A DNA stretch of 64,000 nucleotides, from NCBI RefSeq assembly GCF_021560175.1, contig NZ_CP091110.1:610001-674000 (forward strand), given 5' to 3'. The DNA comes from Neobacillus drentensis (GTDB taxonomy: Bacteria > Bacillota > Bacilli > Bacillales > Cytobacillaceae). The translations under genes were made by a program, and so were the position numbers. The notes beneath the pieces are model-generated. The model worked only from the letters and a program-made list of their open reading frames with translations. It had not been told where the DNA came from and searched no databases. Shown here in pieces: positions 35,268 through 42,978 of this stretch (positions within the stretch are counted from its first letter, which is position 1; each line of letters begins with the position of its first letter).

Positions 35268-35425
35268 ATTGACGACCGTAGTTCAAAAAAATGAGGCACT
35301 GGGGTAGTCAATAGAGCGTATTGACGACCGTAGCTCAAAAAAATGACGCACGAGGGTAGTCAACAGGGCGTATTGACGACTTGAGGTCATAAGGACGAGG
35401 TCCGAAGGTAGTCAATAGTGCTTAA
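35268..35425. repeat. Intergenic tandem array 3, 52 bp period, about 3 units
   Basis: Units begin TTGACGAC at 35269, 35321 and 35373 (period 52, 52). Each junction has GGTAGTCAA(T/C)AG(A/G)GCGTATTGACGACC, in which GGTAGTC pairs imperfectly with GACGACC over 27 nt. The AATAGAGCG/AACAGGGCG core resembles the AATAGGGCG of array 2. It sits between the divergent subtilase and ASCH genes; nothing else is seen in the rest of this 407-bp gap. Confidence 0.85.
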
Positions 35426-35495
35426 AAGACTGAATGGGGGAAAGAATCTGGGCGCATACTTTAAAATACATTATTTTTAGGGAGGGATCTGTTTG

Positions 35496-35921
35496 ATGAA
35501 GGTTTTATCAATGAAACAGCCTTGGGCTAGCCTTTTTGTATTGAGAGAAGCCGAATATGAAACCAGGACATGGAAAACCACTTACCGGGGCACATTGGCC
35601 ATCCATACAAGTAAACAGATAGATAAGAAAGCCTGCTCCCACCCAGCCATTCAAGCTTTGCTCGGTAAGCATGGATATACGGTCAATACTCTCCCGACTG
35701 GACTAATTATCGCCGTCTGTGAGCTAATTAATTGCTTAGTGGTAACCGACAATCATTCCACATGGGCCGTCCTAGAAAATGGCACCATAGTATCAGAAAA
35801 CTCCTACTACTTGGGAGACTTCAACGTGGGAAACTATGCATGGGAAGTAAAACACATGCAGTTGCTGGAACAACCCATCCCCGCAAAAGGACACCTAGGC
35901 TTATGGGAATACGATATCTAA
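35496..35921 (+). CDS. ASCH domain protein
   Basis: A 141-aa protein matching the ASCH fold: KVLSMKQPWASLFVL at the N-terminus, TWKTTYRGTLAIHTSK, a basic/aromatic pocket, and the final GHLGLWEYDI. ASCH domains bind RNA or modified nucleosides; some hydrolyse N4-acetylcytidine. ATG 35496 is preferred (GGAGG 10 nt upstream); a TTG one codon earlier is possible. Single gene next to array 3. Confidence 0.85.
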   Translation: MKVLSMKQPWASLFVLREAEYETRTWKTTYRGTLAIHTSKQIDKKACSHPAIQALLGKHGYTVNTLPTGLIIAVCELINCLVVTDNHSTWAVLENGTIVSENSYYLGDFNVGNYAWEVKHMQLLEQPIPAKGHLGLWEYDI

Positions 35922-35968
35922 GTGTCAGCCACCAGTGGACACTGTCTTTTTGTGGTGCCTGACACCAT
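35922..35968 (+). terminator. Terminator plus TGGTGCCTGACACCA repeat, copy 3
   Basis: AGTGTC...GACACT hairpin followed by GTCTTTTTG, then the palindrome TGGTGCCTGACACCA (35953-35967). The repeat is the same as at 11120 and 11321. Confidence 0.7.
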
Positions 35969-35971
35969 GTT

Positions 35972-36895
35972 TTAAACTTCACATTTTTCTTTAAAGTTGC
36001 AGCGCTGGCATTTGTTGGATGAGTTTTTCTCAAATTGGTCTATGTGTAATGGCTTATTCTTTGCAGGATTTTCGAGATAGCCAAGCATATGATAGATGCT
36101 TTCATTCATTAATACTTGAGCAGAGTCAATCTCAAACTGGGACAATTGATATTCCTGGTTTTTGCCTGTTAACAAATACTCATTCCGCAGGACGATGTCT
36201 TCAATTGGGATCCCTTGTTTCTGGGCGAGGAACAGGGCATAAAGGGCGAGCTGCTTCCGGTCTTCCTCTGACTCTTTACCAGTTTTCCAATCGACCACAA
36301 CCCATTTTTCCTGACTTACATCTTTGTATACAAAGTCGAGAACAACAAATACATCAACTCCATTCACTTCAAAGGTTTGAAAATCCTCTGAGTGGAGAAC
36401 CTGCATTTCTAACTTGTTCAAAATATCTTGATAGGTTTTACTTCTAAAGAAGTTAGCCGCACATAGCCGCAGCTTCGTCTTGGCGGAGCTAATCTCATCA
36501 GGGCTCAGCCCTTTTCCGTAGTAAATCTCATGAAGCATCTGATATCGCTTCGGCTTCCGAAACCAATGTGCGCGATTTTTGGTTGAATCCAGATAGGCCT
36601 TATTAAGGTGGTGCGTTACCAAGTCAACCATTTCCCTCTCAGTAAAAAGCATTTTCCCATTTAAAAAATTTTTGAGCTGCTGGTCAATCACCTTATGGAT
36701 GACATCTCCTAAAAGAATCGGGATATTCTTAATATTTTTTAGGCGATAAGCGGCCTTGTTTTCTTCAGGGGCTTCATACTCCCAGCCATTATGAGATTCA
36801 TAGTATTGATGATAATATTTTCGTGTGCACTCTAAGAATGTCTTATGTCTGGAATTGGACCAGGAAAATTCGGGATAATCGCGGTAAACGTACAT
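35972..36895 (-). CDS. PD-(D/E)XK nuclease family protein (RecB/Cas4-like, Fe-S type)
   Basis: A 307-aa orphan nuclease. The catalytic core is visible as GDVIHKVID (His), VFVVLDFVYKD (Asp), WVVVDWKTGK (Asp-x-Lys) and RKQLALYALFLA (QxxxY). One Cys near the N-terminus (FLECTRKYYHQYY) and three at the C-terminus (CQRCNFKEKC) match the four-cysteine iron-sulfur arrangement of AddB/Cas4-type nucleases. It would cut DNA ends in repair or defence; no cas, helicase or recombination partners are nearby. ATG 36895 with AAGAGGTG upstream. Confidence 0.88.
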   Translation of the reverse strand: MYVYRDYPEFSWSNSRHKTFLECTRKYYHQYYESHNGWEYEAPEENKAAYRLKNIKNIPILLGDVIHKVIDQQLKNFLNGKMLFTEREMVDLVTHHLNKAYLDSTKNRAHWFRKPKRYQMLHEIYYGKGLSPDEISSAKTKLRLCAANFFRSKTYQDILNKLEMQVLHSEDFQTFEVNGVDVFVVLDFVYKDVSQEKWVVVDWKTGKESEEDRKQLALYALFLAQKQGIPIEDIVLRNEYLLTGKNQEYQLSQFEIDSAQVLMNESIYHMLGYLENPAKNKPLHIDQFEKNSSNKCQRCNFKEKCEV

Positions 36896-37034
36896 ACTTT
36901 ACACCTCTTAATAAAATATAAGCATAGGTTCATTGTATTGGCAGAAGGCTTTAAAAATCAATTGGCATGTTTCATGGATTCAGTATGGTACTATTGTTTT
37001 AACATCTTCGACAAATAGAAGTGGAGGTATTTAT

Positions 37035-37601
37035 TTGAAAAAGGCCGCAGCAACCATCATAGGACTATTAATAGCAGACCTTCCAGAGAGCTTCGTGACT
37101 AGACGGATTTCTGAAACAATGCTCGAATTCGGCGGAATAAGGGGTGACCGCCATTTTGGGATAACAAGTAAAGCTGATTCAAGACAGCCTATGTTTCCAA
37201 GAGGAACGGAAATCCTCAACCGCAGACAGATTACGATTGTCTCCCAAGAGGAATTAGAGCAAATTGCTGATGAACTTGGAATCGACCAGATCAAACCGGA
37301 GTGGCTGGGAGCTAACCTGCTAGTAAAGGGATTTCCAGATTTAACGAAACTCACGCTTGGCTCACGAATCCTCTTTCCAAGTGGAGCAGGATTATTTTGT
37401 ATGGGGGAAAATATGCCTTGTACCTTGCCGGGTGAAGAGATTCAACAGCATTATGAGGGCCATGACAAGCTTGCCACTCGTTTTGTCAAAGCAGGTTATA
37501 AGCGAAGGGGAATTGTTTGCGCAGTTGAAAGACCGGGGATTATCCATGAAACGGATGAAGTACAAATTCTACTAAATGACTATGCCAACCCCATGCAGTA
37601 G
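37035..37601 (+). CDS. MOSC domain protein
   Basis: A 188-aa MOSC (molybdenum-cofactor sulfurase C-terminal) protein. Typical elements: GGIRGDRHFGITSKADSR, NRRQITIVSQEELEQIA, GANLLVKGFPDLTKLTLGSRILFPSGAGLFCMGENMPC (with the conserved Cys) and RRGIVCAVERPG. Family members bind Moco or transfer sulfur, or act as YiiM-like N-hydroxyl reductase components. TTG 37035 with GTGGAGG 7-8 nt upstream is the likely start; a frame beginning at 36933 lacks a ribosome site. Confidence 0.87.
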   Translation: MKKAAATIIGLLIADLPESFVTRRISETMLEFGGIRGDRHFGITSKADSRQPMFPRGTEILNRRQITIVSQEELEQIADELGIDQIKPEWLGANLLVKGFPDLTKLTLGSRILFPSGAGLFCMGENMPCTLPGEEIQQHYEGHDKLATRFVKAGYKRRGIVCAVERPGIIHETDEVQILLNDYANPMQ

Positions 37602-37636
37602 AAGGATCCAACTTTTTTCGGACAGTGGGAATGTGA

Positions 37637-37661
37637 CTGACTCAAAGGCACTTTGAGTCAG
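37637..37661. terminator. Hairpin between convergent MOSC and DUF421 genes
   Basis: Perfect CTGACTCAAAG/CTTTGAGTCAG stem with a 3-nt loop; the T-run is weak (TTTATC). Confidence 0.65.
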
Positions 37662-37665
37662 TTTA

Positions 37666-38394
37666 TCACTTATATAAAAAAACTTTTAAATTATCTTTAG
37701 AATCAAGGGTTGCGAGCAAAACGTTTTTAACCTCCGTTTGATATTTTCGTTCTAACGCCGTATTAACCCAGTTAATATCCTTATGTATTTGTTTTAGCTC
37801 CTCTGAATTGATTCTGCCTTCCTTAATAATAATCCTTGGCAATTCAAATGGTTCTGTAGCCATTTTACAGGCAGCTGGCGTAATGGGTTCATATTTTGGG
37901 TCTAAAAAGACAGAAATTTTCCCATCGGCTTCCCAAATTGCTAAAGTCACCTTCTTCAGGTCATTAACCTTTTCACCCCGTAATTCTTCTAATAAATCAT
38001 CAATGGTAATCCTTGCTTTCTTTAATCCTTTGAAAATAATTTCTCCATCCTGAATGAGGGTGATCGGGGCATGATTAACAAGTCGTCTAAACCATGGGAT
38101 TTTTAGACTAAGAAAAATACCGCCAAGATACAGCACAACCAATACAATCGTCGTTGTCATCGAGCCCTTTAAATCAAGATGGTCGTCTGACAAGGGATGG
38201 GCAATAATATTTCCAATCACTAACGCAATCACAAAATCAAGGAGTCTTAACTGGGAGATGGCCCGCTGTCCTAAAACCTTAGCGACAATCAGCAAAAAGA
38301 AAAAAACCACGACAGCTCGGAGAATCCATTCCACCATAGTCAGTGTATCCTGGGCTTGAGCAAAATTCATAGAGGACACCGCCCTTCGTACCAT
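37666..38394 (-). CDS. DUF421 (YetF family) membrane protein, copy 2
   Basis: A 242-aa protein (234 aa if it starts at the second ATG, 38370). Three membrane segments (WILRAVVVFFFLLIVAKVLG; LLDFVIALVIGNIIAHPLSDD; MTTTIVLVVLYLGGIFLSL), then the cytosolic DUF421 domain with APITLIQDGEIIFKGLKKARI. Distantly related to the 32957 protein. The first ATG has GGGAG only 3-4 nt away, so the start is uncertain. Function unknown. Confidence 0.88.
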   Translation of the reverse strand: MVRRAVSSMNFAQAQDTLTMVEWILRAVVVFFFLLIVAKVLGQRAISQLRLLDFVIALVIGNIIAHPLSDDHLDLKGSMTTTIVLVVLYLGGIFLSLKIPWFRRLVNHAPITLIQDGEIIFKGLKKARITIDDLLEELRGEKVNDLKKVTLAIWEADGKISVFLDPKYEPITPAACKMATEPFELPRIIIKEGRINSEELKQIHKDINWVNTALERKYQTEVKNVLLATLDSKDNLKVFLYK

Positions 38395-38468
38395 AAACTC
38401 CCGCTTAGTTTAACACTGATGGTGTTTCCATAATCCTTTATAGACGTTAATTTTTTTAAAAAAATTAG

Positions 38469-38506
38469 AAGGCCCAGTCCAAGCATTAGGGACTGGGCCT
38501 TTTTCT
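38469..38506. terminator. Intrinsic terminator
   Basis: A 10-bp stem GGCCCAGTCC/GGACTGGGCC, flanked by A- and T-runs. It is placed correctly to end the small zinc-ribbon gene (38536-38649) on the minus strand. Confidence 0.85.
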
Positions 38507-38535
38507 ACAAACCAAAGGACATAACAACATTAGGA

Positions 38536-38649
38536 TTATTTTTCTTCTTCAGTATAGGCTTCTACTGTCGTATCTCTACATTCCCAGCATTCAGTCCTAT
38601 TTCTCTCCATAATCGATAACTCTTTTCCACAAGAAATGCAAATATCCAT
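38536..38649 (-). CDS. Small zinc-ribbon-like protein, 37 aa
   Basis: Short gene with ATG 38649, AAAGGGG about 11 nt upstream and a terminator directly downstream. The protein has two cysteine pairs, CISCG near residues 4-8 and CWEC near 21-24, in the spacing of a zinc ribbon, followed by an acidic tail TEEEK. Not assigned to a named family. The cysteine pairs, ribosome site and terminator together support a real gene. Confidence 0.65.
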   Translation of the reverse strand: MDICISCGKELSIMERNRTECWECRDTTVEAYTEEEK

Positions 38650-39162
38650 AGGTCAAGATTCCCCTTTCCAGTGAAAATGTTTTACAAGTATATGAGTACA
38701 AATAATCAAATATACCACGGTACTTACAGTTTATGCGGGGTTTGTGCTTTTGCCCTTGTCTAGTTATTTAATTTTTTGGTTAGGAAAAATGAATTTTAAT
38801 TAGGATGGAGGGGTGGGACGAGTATTAAGGTTATTTGGAAAAGGTTAATTAGTTGGAGAAGAAATAATAGTAGGTTTTGAATGGGATATTTACATTGGAT
38901 TGATTCAGTTAAGGACAAAGAAGTGTGCAAAGTGGAACCAAAATGACCAAGCGGATTAGGAATTCAATCATTTGGTAACTCCTTTATGAGATATTTAATA
39001 ATCACAGTATAGGCAATTTTTGTAAAGGGAAAATAGGTTAAATGTAAATTTACTGTAAAATCTTTTAGAAGACAGAGCAGGGGCACTGCAAAAACATAAA
39101 TTTATCATGAAAAACAAAAGAATTGCAGATAATTTATATATTAGACCCTAAGGAGGAGCCCA
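38650..39162. other. Intergenic region, no gene seen
   Basis: About 510 bp, AT-rich. No ORF with a ribosome site, RNA or repeat recognised until the AGGAGG at 39150-39155 of the next gene. Confidence 0.45.
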
Positions 39163-39336
39163 ATGACCACAAACAATTTTGATCCAAACCTCAATCCAAC
39201 CGCTAAGAAGAACCAAGAAGAAAAACTTGAAATTAGCTCAACAGGTTATGGACTTGAATCAGTTTCAAAAGAAACTGGAGAAACGCATAATAAACAACAA
39301 ACAGCAGAGACGAACCAGTCATGCGGAGGTTTATAA
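39163..39336 (+). CDS. Hypothetical small hydrophilic protein, 57 aa
   Basis: ATG 39163 with a strong AAGGAGG 6-7 nt upstream and a perfect terminator (39355-39387) after the stop. The protein (MTTNNFDPNLNPTAKKNQEE... to ...NQSCGGL) is Asn/Gln/Thr/Glu-rich, unstructured-looking, with one Cys near the end. It resembles small spore or stress proteins in composition only; not recognised. An overlapping longer frame at 39179 is its shadow. Confidence 0.7.
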   Translation: MTTNNFDPNLNPTAKKNQEEKLEISSTGYGLESVSKETGETHNKQQTAETNQSCGGL

Positions 39337-39354
39337 ACTAAAAAAGATAAAGCT

Positions 39355-39387
39355 AAAATCCCCCAAACTAACAATTTGGGGGATTTT
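39355..39387 (+). terminator. Intrinsic terminator of the 57-aa gene
   Basis: Perfect 13-bp stem AAAATCCCCCAAA/TTTGGGGGATTTT with a 7-nt loop. Confidence 0.88.
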
Positions 39388-39417
39388 GGTGTAAGCTGTT
39401 AGCTCCTAAACAATAAA

Positions 39418-39633
39418 CTAATCCTGAAGATTTAATCCATGTTGCAGAACTGTCTCTCTAATTTTTTCAGGAGAGACCTGGGTTTCATTATATTCAATTT
39501 TCACTTCACCGTCCGCAGTGTCTACCAAGGCTCTCTCAATACCTTCCATCTGCGTAAGGACAGACTCCAGTGATTGAATCGGCTGCTCATTGACAGCTTC
39601 TTTTACATAAATAGTTAGATTAGCCACAAGCAT
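39418..39633 (-). CDS. Small ferredoxin-fold (HMA-like) protein without CxxC
   Basis: A 71-aa protein with the beta-alpha-beta pattern of heavy-metal-associated domains (NLTIYVKEA..., GIERALVDTADGEVKIEYNETQVSPEKIRETVLQHG). The metal-binding CxxC is absent, so copper binding is unlikely. ATG 39633 is very close to its GGAAGG; GTG 39627 with better spacing is an alternative start. Function unknown. Confidence 0.7.
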   Translation of the reverse strand: MLVANLTIYVKEAVNEQPIQSLESVLTQMEGIERALVDTADGEVKIEYNETQVSPEKIRETVLQHGLNLQD

Positions 39634-39865
39634 CTTCCTTCCAGTTTATTAGCATCTCTCTTATGAAGATTTCCTAATAAGAAAGAAATATTCTCACTAT
39701 TTTTAAAAAGATAGAGTGAAAATGATGCAGGTCAAAAATTCAGATAACCCTCTACTTAAATACTTTGCGAAATTATAACAGAGAACTATTTTTGACCAGC
39801 ATCAACAAAGATTAAACAGTATCTGGAGATGACACCTTATAGTAATCTCGCATTTAATTAATTTA

Positions 39866-40291
39866 CTATTTTAAATACTTGTCCCGCAGCTCGCCAATCC
39901 CCTCTTTGCATACTCCATAGGAAAGCCAGGAGCAACCCTTACATAGATAATCCAAATCATCTGGTTTGACTTTTTCAGCCGTTAATTGAACTAAATAGGA
40001 CTTATGATAGACAGCCCCTTCGATTAATTCCAGTTGACGAATGACATTAAGGTCCATTGTTAGGACATGTTCATTGGAACCTGCACTTGCCTCACAGGTG
40101 GTTTTTCCCTTATGAGGGCAAGTACAACAAGTATCATCAAGTGCGGCGACAACCCTTATGGGGAAATCCTGTTGCTCATCCCTGATTTGTGTGACAATTG
40201 CGCTCATTTTCTTTACAAAATCTGGACTATATCCCATGCCGCGAAAGCCATGGACGCATAATAAATGGTGACCTCGTAAATTCAAACTCAA
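39866..40291 (-). CDS. DUF1284 family protein, cysteine-rich (probable Fe-S)
   Basis: A 141-aa protein beginning SLNLRGHHLLCVHGFRGMGYS, the DUF1284 signature. Cysteines CCTCP, TTCEAS, CKGCSW and GVCKEG suggest an iron-sulfur cluster. Function unknown. TTG 40291 has AAGGAGTG 7-8 nt upstream; the ATG at 40321 would place this site inside the gene. Confidence 0.82.
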   Translation of the reverse strand: MSLNLRGHHLLCVHGFRGMGYSPDFVKKMSAIVTQIRDEQQDFPIRVVAALDDTCCTCPHKGKTTCEASAGSNEHVLTMDLNVIRQLELIEGAVYHKSYLVQLTAEKVKPDDLDYLCKGCSWLSYGVCKEGIGELRDKYLK

Positions 40292-40435
40292 CCATATCAC
40301 TCCTTCGATTTCATTATACATATTTTCTGAGTTTTTTATAAAAACATGGAGGTGTACTATATAATTCTCTTATATGTTACATATATATGGAAATTATACT
40401 TCTCTAACCACTTATTTCTGAATTGGAGGTAAAAC

Positions 40436-40975
40436 ATGACTCAACAGTTGTATTCTATCGTCATCATGATCGCTTTATTTTGTTTCGTTATCTATAGGAG
40501 GGTACGCCGAAATATTGGCTGGCAGGAACTAAATCCAAGGAAATTAGTGGTCAGGACCTGTATTTTCTTTATAATTGGGCTGATCTTTTTCTCCGGAGGA
40601 CTTACCCATCCAATCAGCATAATTTCAGATGTGGCGGGGATTATAGCAGGGATTCTGCTCGCTTACTATGGGGCTTCATTAACTACGTTTGAAAAGCGGG
40701 AAAAGCATTACTACTACCGCCCCAATACCTGGATTGGAAGTACAGTTACTTTTATCTTTTTAGCTCGATTTATCTACCGATTCTATCGTATGTATACTTC
40801 CGGGCTCCTAACAATGTCAGTATCAAACCACCAACCGTCTAGTTATCAAAACATCAGTGCAGCAGTCGGAAGTTCCTGGACAGCAGGATTATTGCTGATT
40901 ATGTTTTCCTATTACATTTTCTATTATTTGATCTTATTAAAGAAGAGGAAGCAATTAACACATACAGAGAACTAA
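40436..40975 (+). CDS. Multi-spanning membrane protein, unknown (possibly CcdC/DUF1453-like)
   Basis: A 179-aa protein with about five membrane segments, including one at the N-terminus (YSIVIMIALFCFVIYRRV) and one at the C-terminus. Between them are NPRKLVVRTCIFFIIGLIFFSGG and a charged loop EKREKHYYYRPNTW. The arrangement is reminiscent of CcdC/DUF1453 proteins, but I am not sure. Ribosome site TTGGAGGT before ATG 40436. Confidence 0.75.
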   Translation: MTQQLYSIVIMIALFCFVIYRRVRRNIGWQELNPRKLVVRTCIFFIIGLIFFSGGLTHPISIISDVAGIIAGILLAYYGASLTTFEKREKHYYYRPNTWIGSTVTFIFLARFIYRFYRMYTSGLLTMSVSNHQPSSYQNISAAVGSSWTAGLLLIMFSYYIFYYLILLKKRKQLTHTEN

Positions 40976-41015
40976 CATGGGGTGTTTTATCTCCTTGTAA
41001 TGCTAGCTCTAACAA

Positions 41016-41042
41016 AGCCTCTCTTAAAATTTAAGAGAGGCT
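41016..41042. terminator. Hairpin between convergent genes
   Basis: Perfect AGCCTCTCTTAAA/TTTAAGAGAGGCT stem with a short loop, shared by the membrane protein gene and the EIIA gene. Confidence 0.7.
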
Positions 41043-41050
41043 AAACAGGA

Positions 41051-41515
41051 TTAACTAATTCTAATTCCTTGTTCATCATGGATGATTTTTTCATTATCAC
41101 TTAAGTTTGTAAATACTACTGGGGTAATAATGGATGGTACTTTATCTTTAATTAATTCAAAGTCAACCTCGAGCAGCCTTTGTCCCTTTTTAACTGTTTG
41201 CCCATCTTTAATTAAGGCAGTGAATCCTTCACCTTTTAAGCTGACGGTTTCCATTCCTACATGAATTAAAATCTCCCTTCCATTATGATCGACAAGGGTC
41301 ACAGCATGTTTTGTTGGAAATACACTAATGACTTTCCCATCAACTGGAGAGACTACCGTTCCCTTTGTTGGCTGGATGGCAAAGCCATCTCCCATCATTT
41401 TCTGCGAAAAAACAGGATCTGGAACAGATTCAATTGGAAGCAGTTGTCCTTCTAACGGTTGTAAAATAAATGGATCATTTTCAGATGTCTTCTTTTTAAA
41501 TAAGTTTTTAAACAT
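41051..41515 (-). CDS. PTS glucose-type EIIA protein (soluble)
   Basis: A 154-aa single-domain EIIA(Glc). The phosphorylated histidine is in ILIHVGMET (about His85); PVDGKVISVFPTKHAV is also typical. It accepts phosphate from HPr and passes it to an EIIBC lacking its own IIA, here most likely the sucrose EIIBC at 42979. ATG 41515 has AAGGTGG 8 nt upstream. A GGAACCGGTTCC operator (41568-41579) just upstream ties it to the LacI regulon of the sucrose PTS genes. Confidence 0.93.
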   Translation of the reverse strand: MFKNLFKKKTSENDPFILQPLEGQLLPIESVPDPVFSQKMMGDGFAIQPTKGTVVSPVDGKVISVFPTKHAVTLVDHNGREILIHVGMETVSLKGEGFTALIKDGQTVKKGQRLLEVDFELIKDKVPSIITPVVFTNLSDNEKIIHDEQGIRIS

Positions 41516-41567
41516 GTGTAAAACCACCTTAATGATTATTTTTACTGTGTAAAATAGTTCGCAACAA

Positions 41568-41579
41568 GGAACCGGTTCC
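41568..41579. promoter_or_regulatory. GGAACCGGTTCC operator upstream of the EIIA gene
   Basis: A perfect 12-bp palindrome, identical in core to sites at 42836, 42882 and 42933. Confidence 0.8.
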
Positions 41580-41790
41580 AAAATTAATTAGCAGATAGAA
41601 ATAATACAATTTTATTTTAAGGAACAGCAGGAAAAAGTTCAACCGTTTTATTCTAATTGACTATCATATTGGAGAAAATGATTTATACTAAAATAAATTA
41701 CTCTAAATGAAATGGCTTGGGAAAACGATTAAAATTTAAACAATTGAATTAAAAAATACAATTTTGCTATATGAAAATGGGGATGAAGCT

Positions 41791-42786
41791 ATGAAAACTA
41801 TTGCAGACATTGCCCGATTATCTGGTGTCGCCAAGAGTACAGTTTCTCGGTACTTAAATGGTGGGTCTGTCAGTGAATTAACGAAAAAAAAGATTGAACG
41901 AGTGATAAAAGAAACTGGTTATATCCCCAATACATTTGCCCAAAGTTTAAAGGCAAAGAAACCGAATATTATTGGGACCATTGTGCCCAGGCTGGATTCT
42001 TATGCTACTTCGCAAACGTTAATTGGAATTGACCAACAGCTTAGGGAACTAAATTACCAAATGTTAATTTCAAATACCAGTCAGGATCTCGACCGGGAAA
42101 TTGAAAATATATACACAATGGCTAGGCAAAAGGTCGCAGGAATTATTTTATTGGCCACACAAATTACGGATACACATTTGGAAGCATTTCAACAGCTGCA
42201 AATTCCAATATTGCTTGTTGGACAAGAGCATAAAGAGGTATATAGTGTCATTCATAATGATTATGAGGCAGGCTATGATATGGGCAGGTATATCTTGTCT
42301 AAAGGCCATCGGAAAATTGCCTATTTAGGTGTCACAGAAAAGGATATAGCGGTAGGAGTGAAGAGAAAGGAAGGCTTTAGAAAAGCCATTCAAGAGGCTC
42401 GGGGCTGTGAGGTTAAATACTATGAAACAAGTTTTAGAATGGCTGAATCCATCACCAAAGCACCCCAAATTATTGACGAATTTAACCCATCTTTAATCGT
42501 TTGTGCTACCGATAACATCGCTCTGGGTGCAATAAAAGCTGCCCATTTAAAAGGGATCAGAATCCCAGAGGATTTGTCGATTACAGGGTTCGGCGGGTAT
42601 GAAGTAACAGAAATTGTACACCCTAGTTTAACCACTGTTAAGTTTTATTATAGAGACGCTGGTCAAGTGGCAGCTCAAAGCATGGTTCGACTGTTGAACA
42701 GTGAAGACCTGCCCCCAGTTATTTTTTCTAAATATAAAATAATTGAAAGGGAAAGCGTTGACAACTTATATAATCATAAATTATAA
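41791..42786 (+). CDS. LacI family sucrose-operon repressor (ScrR/SacR-like)
   Basis: A 331-aa LacI/GalR regulator. HTH IADIARLSGVAKSTVSRYLN at residues 4-23; full sensor domain. Start ATG 41791 with TGGGGATGA upstream; an in-frame ATG at 41764 would add nine unlikely residues. Operators GGAACCGGTTCC lie before the divergent EIIA gene and in the 190-bp gap before the EIIBC gene. The likely ligand is fructose or a sugar phosphate (context). Confidence 0.92.
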   Translation: MKTIADIARLSGVAKSTVSRYLNGGSVSELTKKKIERVIKETGYIPNTFAQSLKAKKPNIIGTIVPRLDSYATSQTLIGIDQQLRELNYQMLISNTSQDLDREIENIYTMARQKVAGIILLATQITDTHLEAFQQLQIPILLVGQEHKEVYSVIHNDYEAGYDMGRYILSKGHRKIAYLGVTEKDIAVGVKRKEGFRKAIQEARGCEVKYYETSFRMAESITKAPQIIDEFNPSLIVCATDNIALGAIKAAHLKGIRIPEDLSITGFGGYEVTEIVHPSLTTVKFYYRDAGQVAAQSMVRLLNSEDLPPVIFSKYKIIERESVDNLYNHKL

Positions 42787-42792
42787 TGTGTA

Positions 42793-42948
42793 TGGAATCG
42801 GTTCCAAAAGGGACCTTTTAATTTAAAGTTAAGTAGAACCGGTTCCCTATTTTTATGATCAGGAATTTTTTTAAAACATTTTGGAACCGGTTCCGTTGTT
42901 TCGGGACTTATCATTTATTTTTTTGCAGCGAATTGGAACCGGTACCAA
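42793..42948. promoter_or_regulatory. Cluster of four GGAACCGGTTCC-type operators before the sucrose PTS operon
   Basis: TGGAATCGGTTCCA (42793-42806), GAACCGGTTCCC (42836-42847), TGGAACCGGTTCCG (42882-42895) and TTGGAACCGGTACCAA (42933-42948). The last lies 30 bp before the start codon. Four sites in 156 bp suggest tight, cooperative repression. Confidence 0.85.
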
Positions 42949-42978
42949 CTAAAAAACTATGATAAAGGAGAATGAGTG

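Noticed and set aside
39179..39394. 71-codon ORF, Lys-rich
   Set aside because: Overlaps the 57-aa gene in another frame and runs through its terminator; the AAGGAGG serves ATG 39163.
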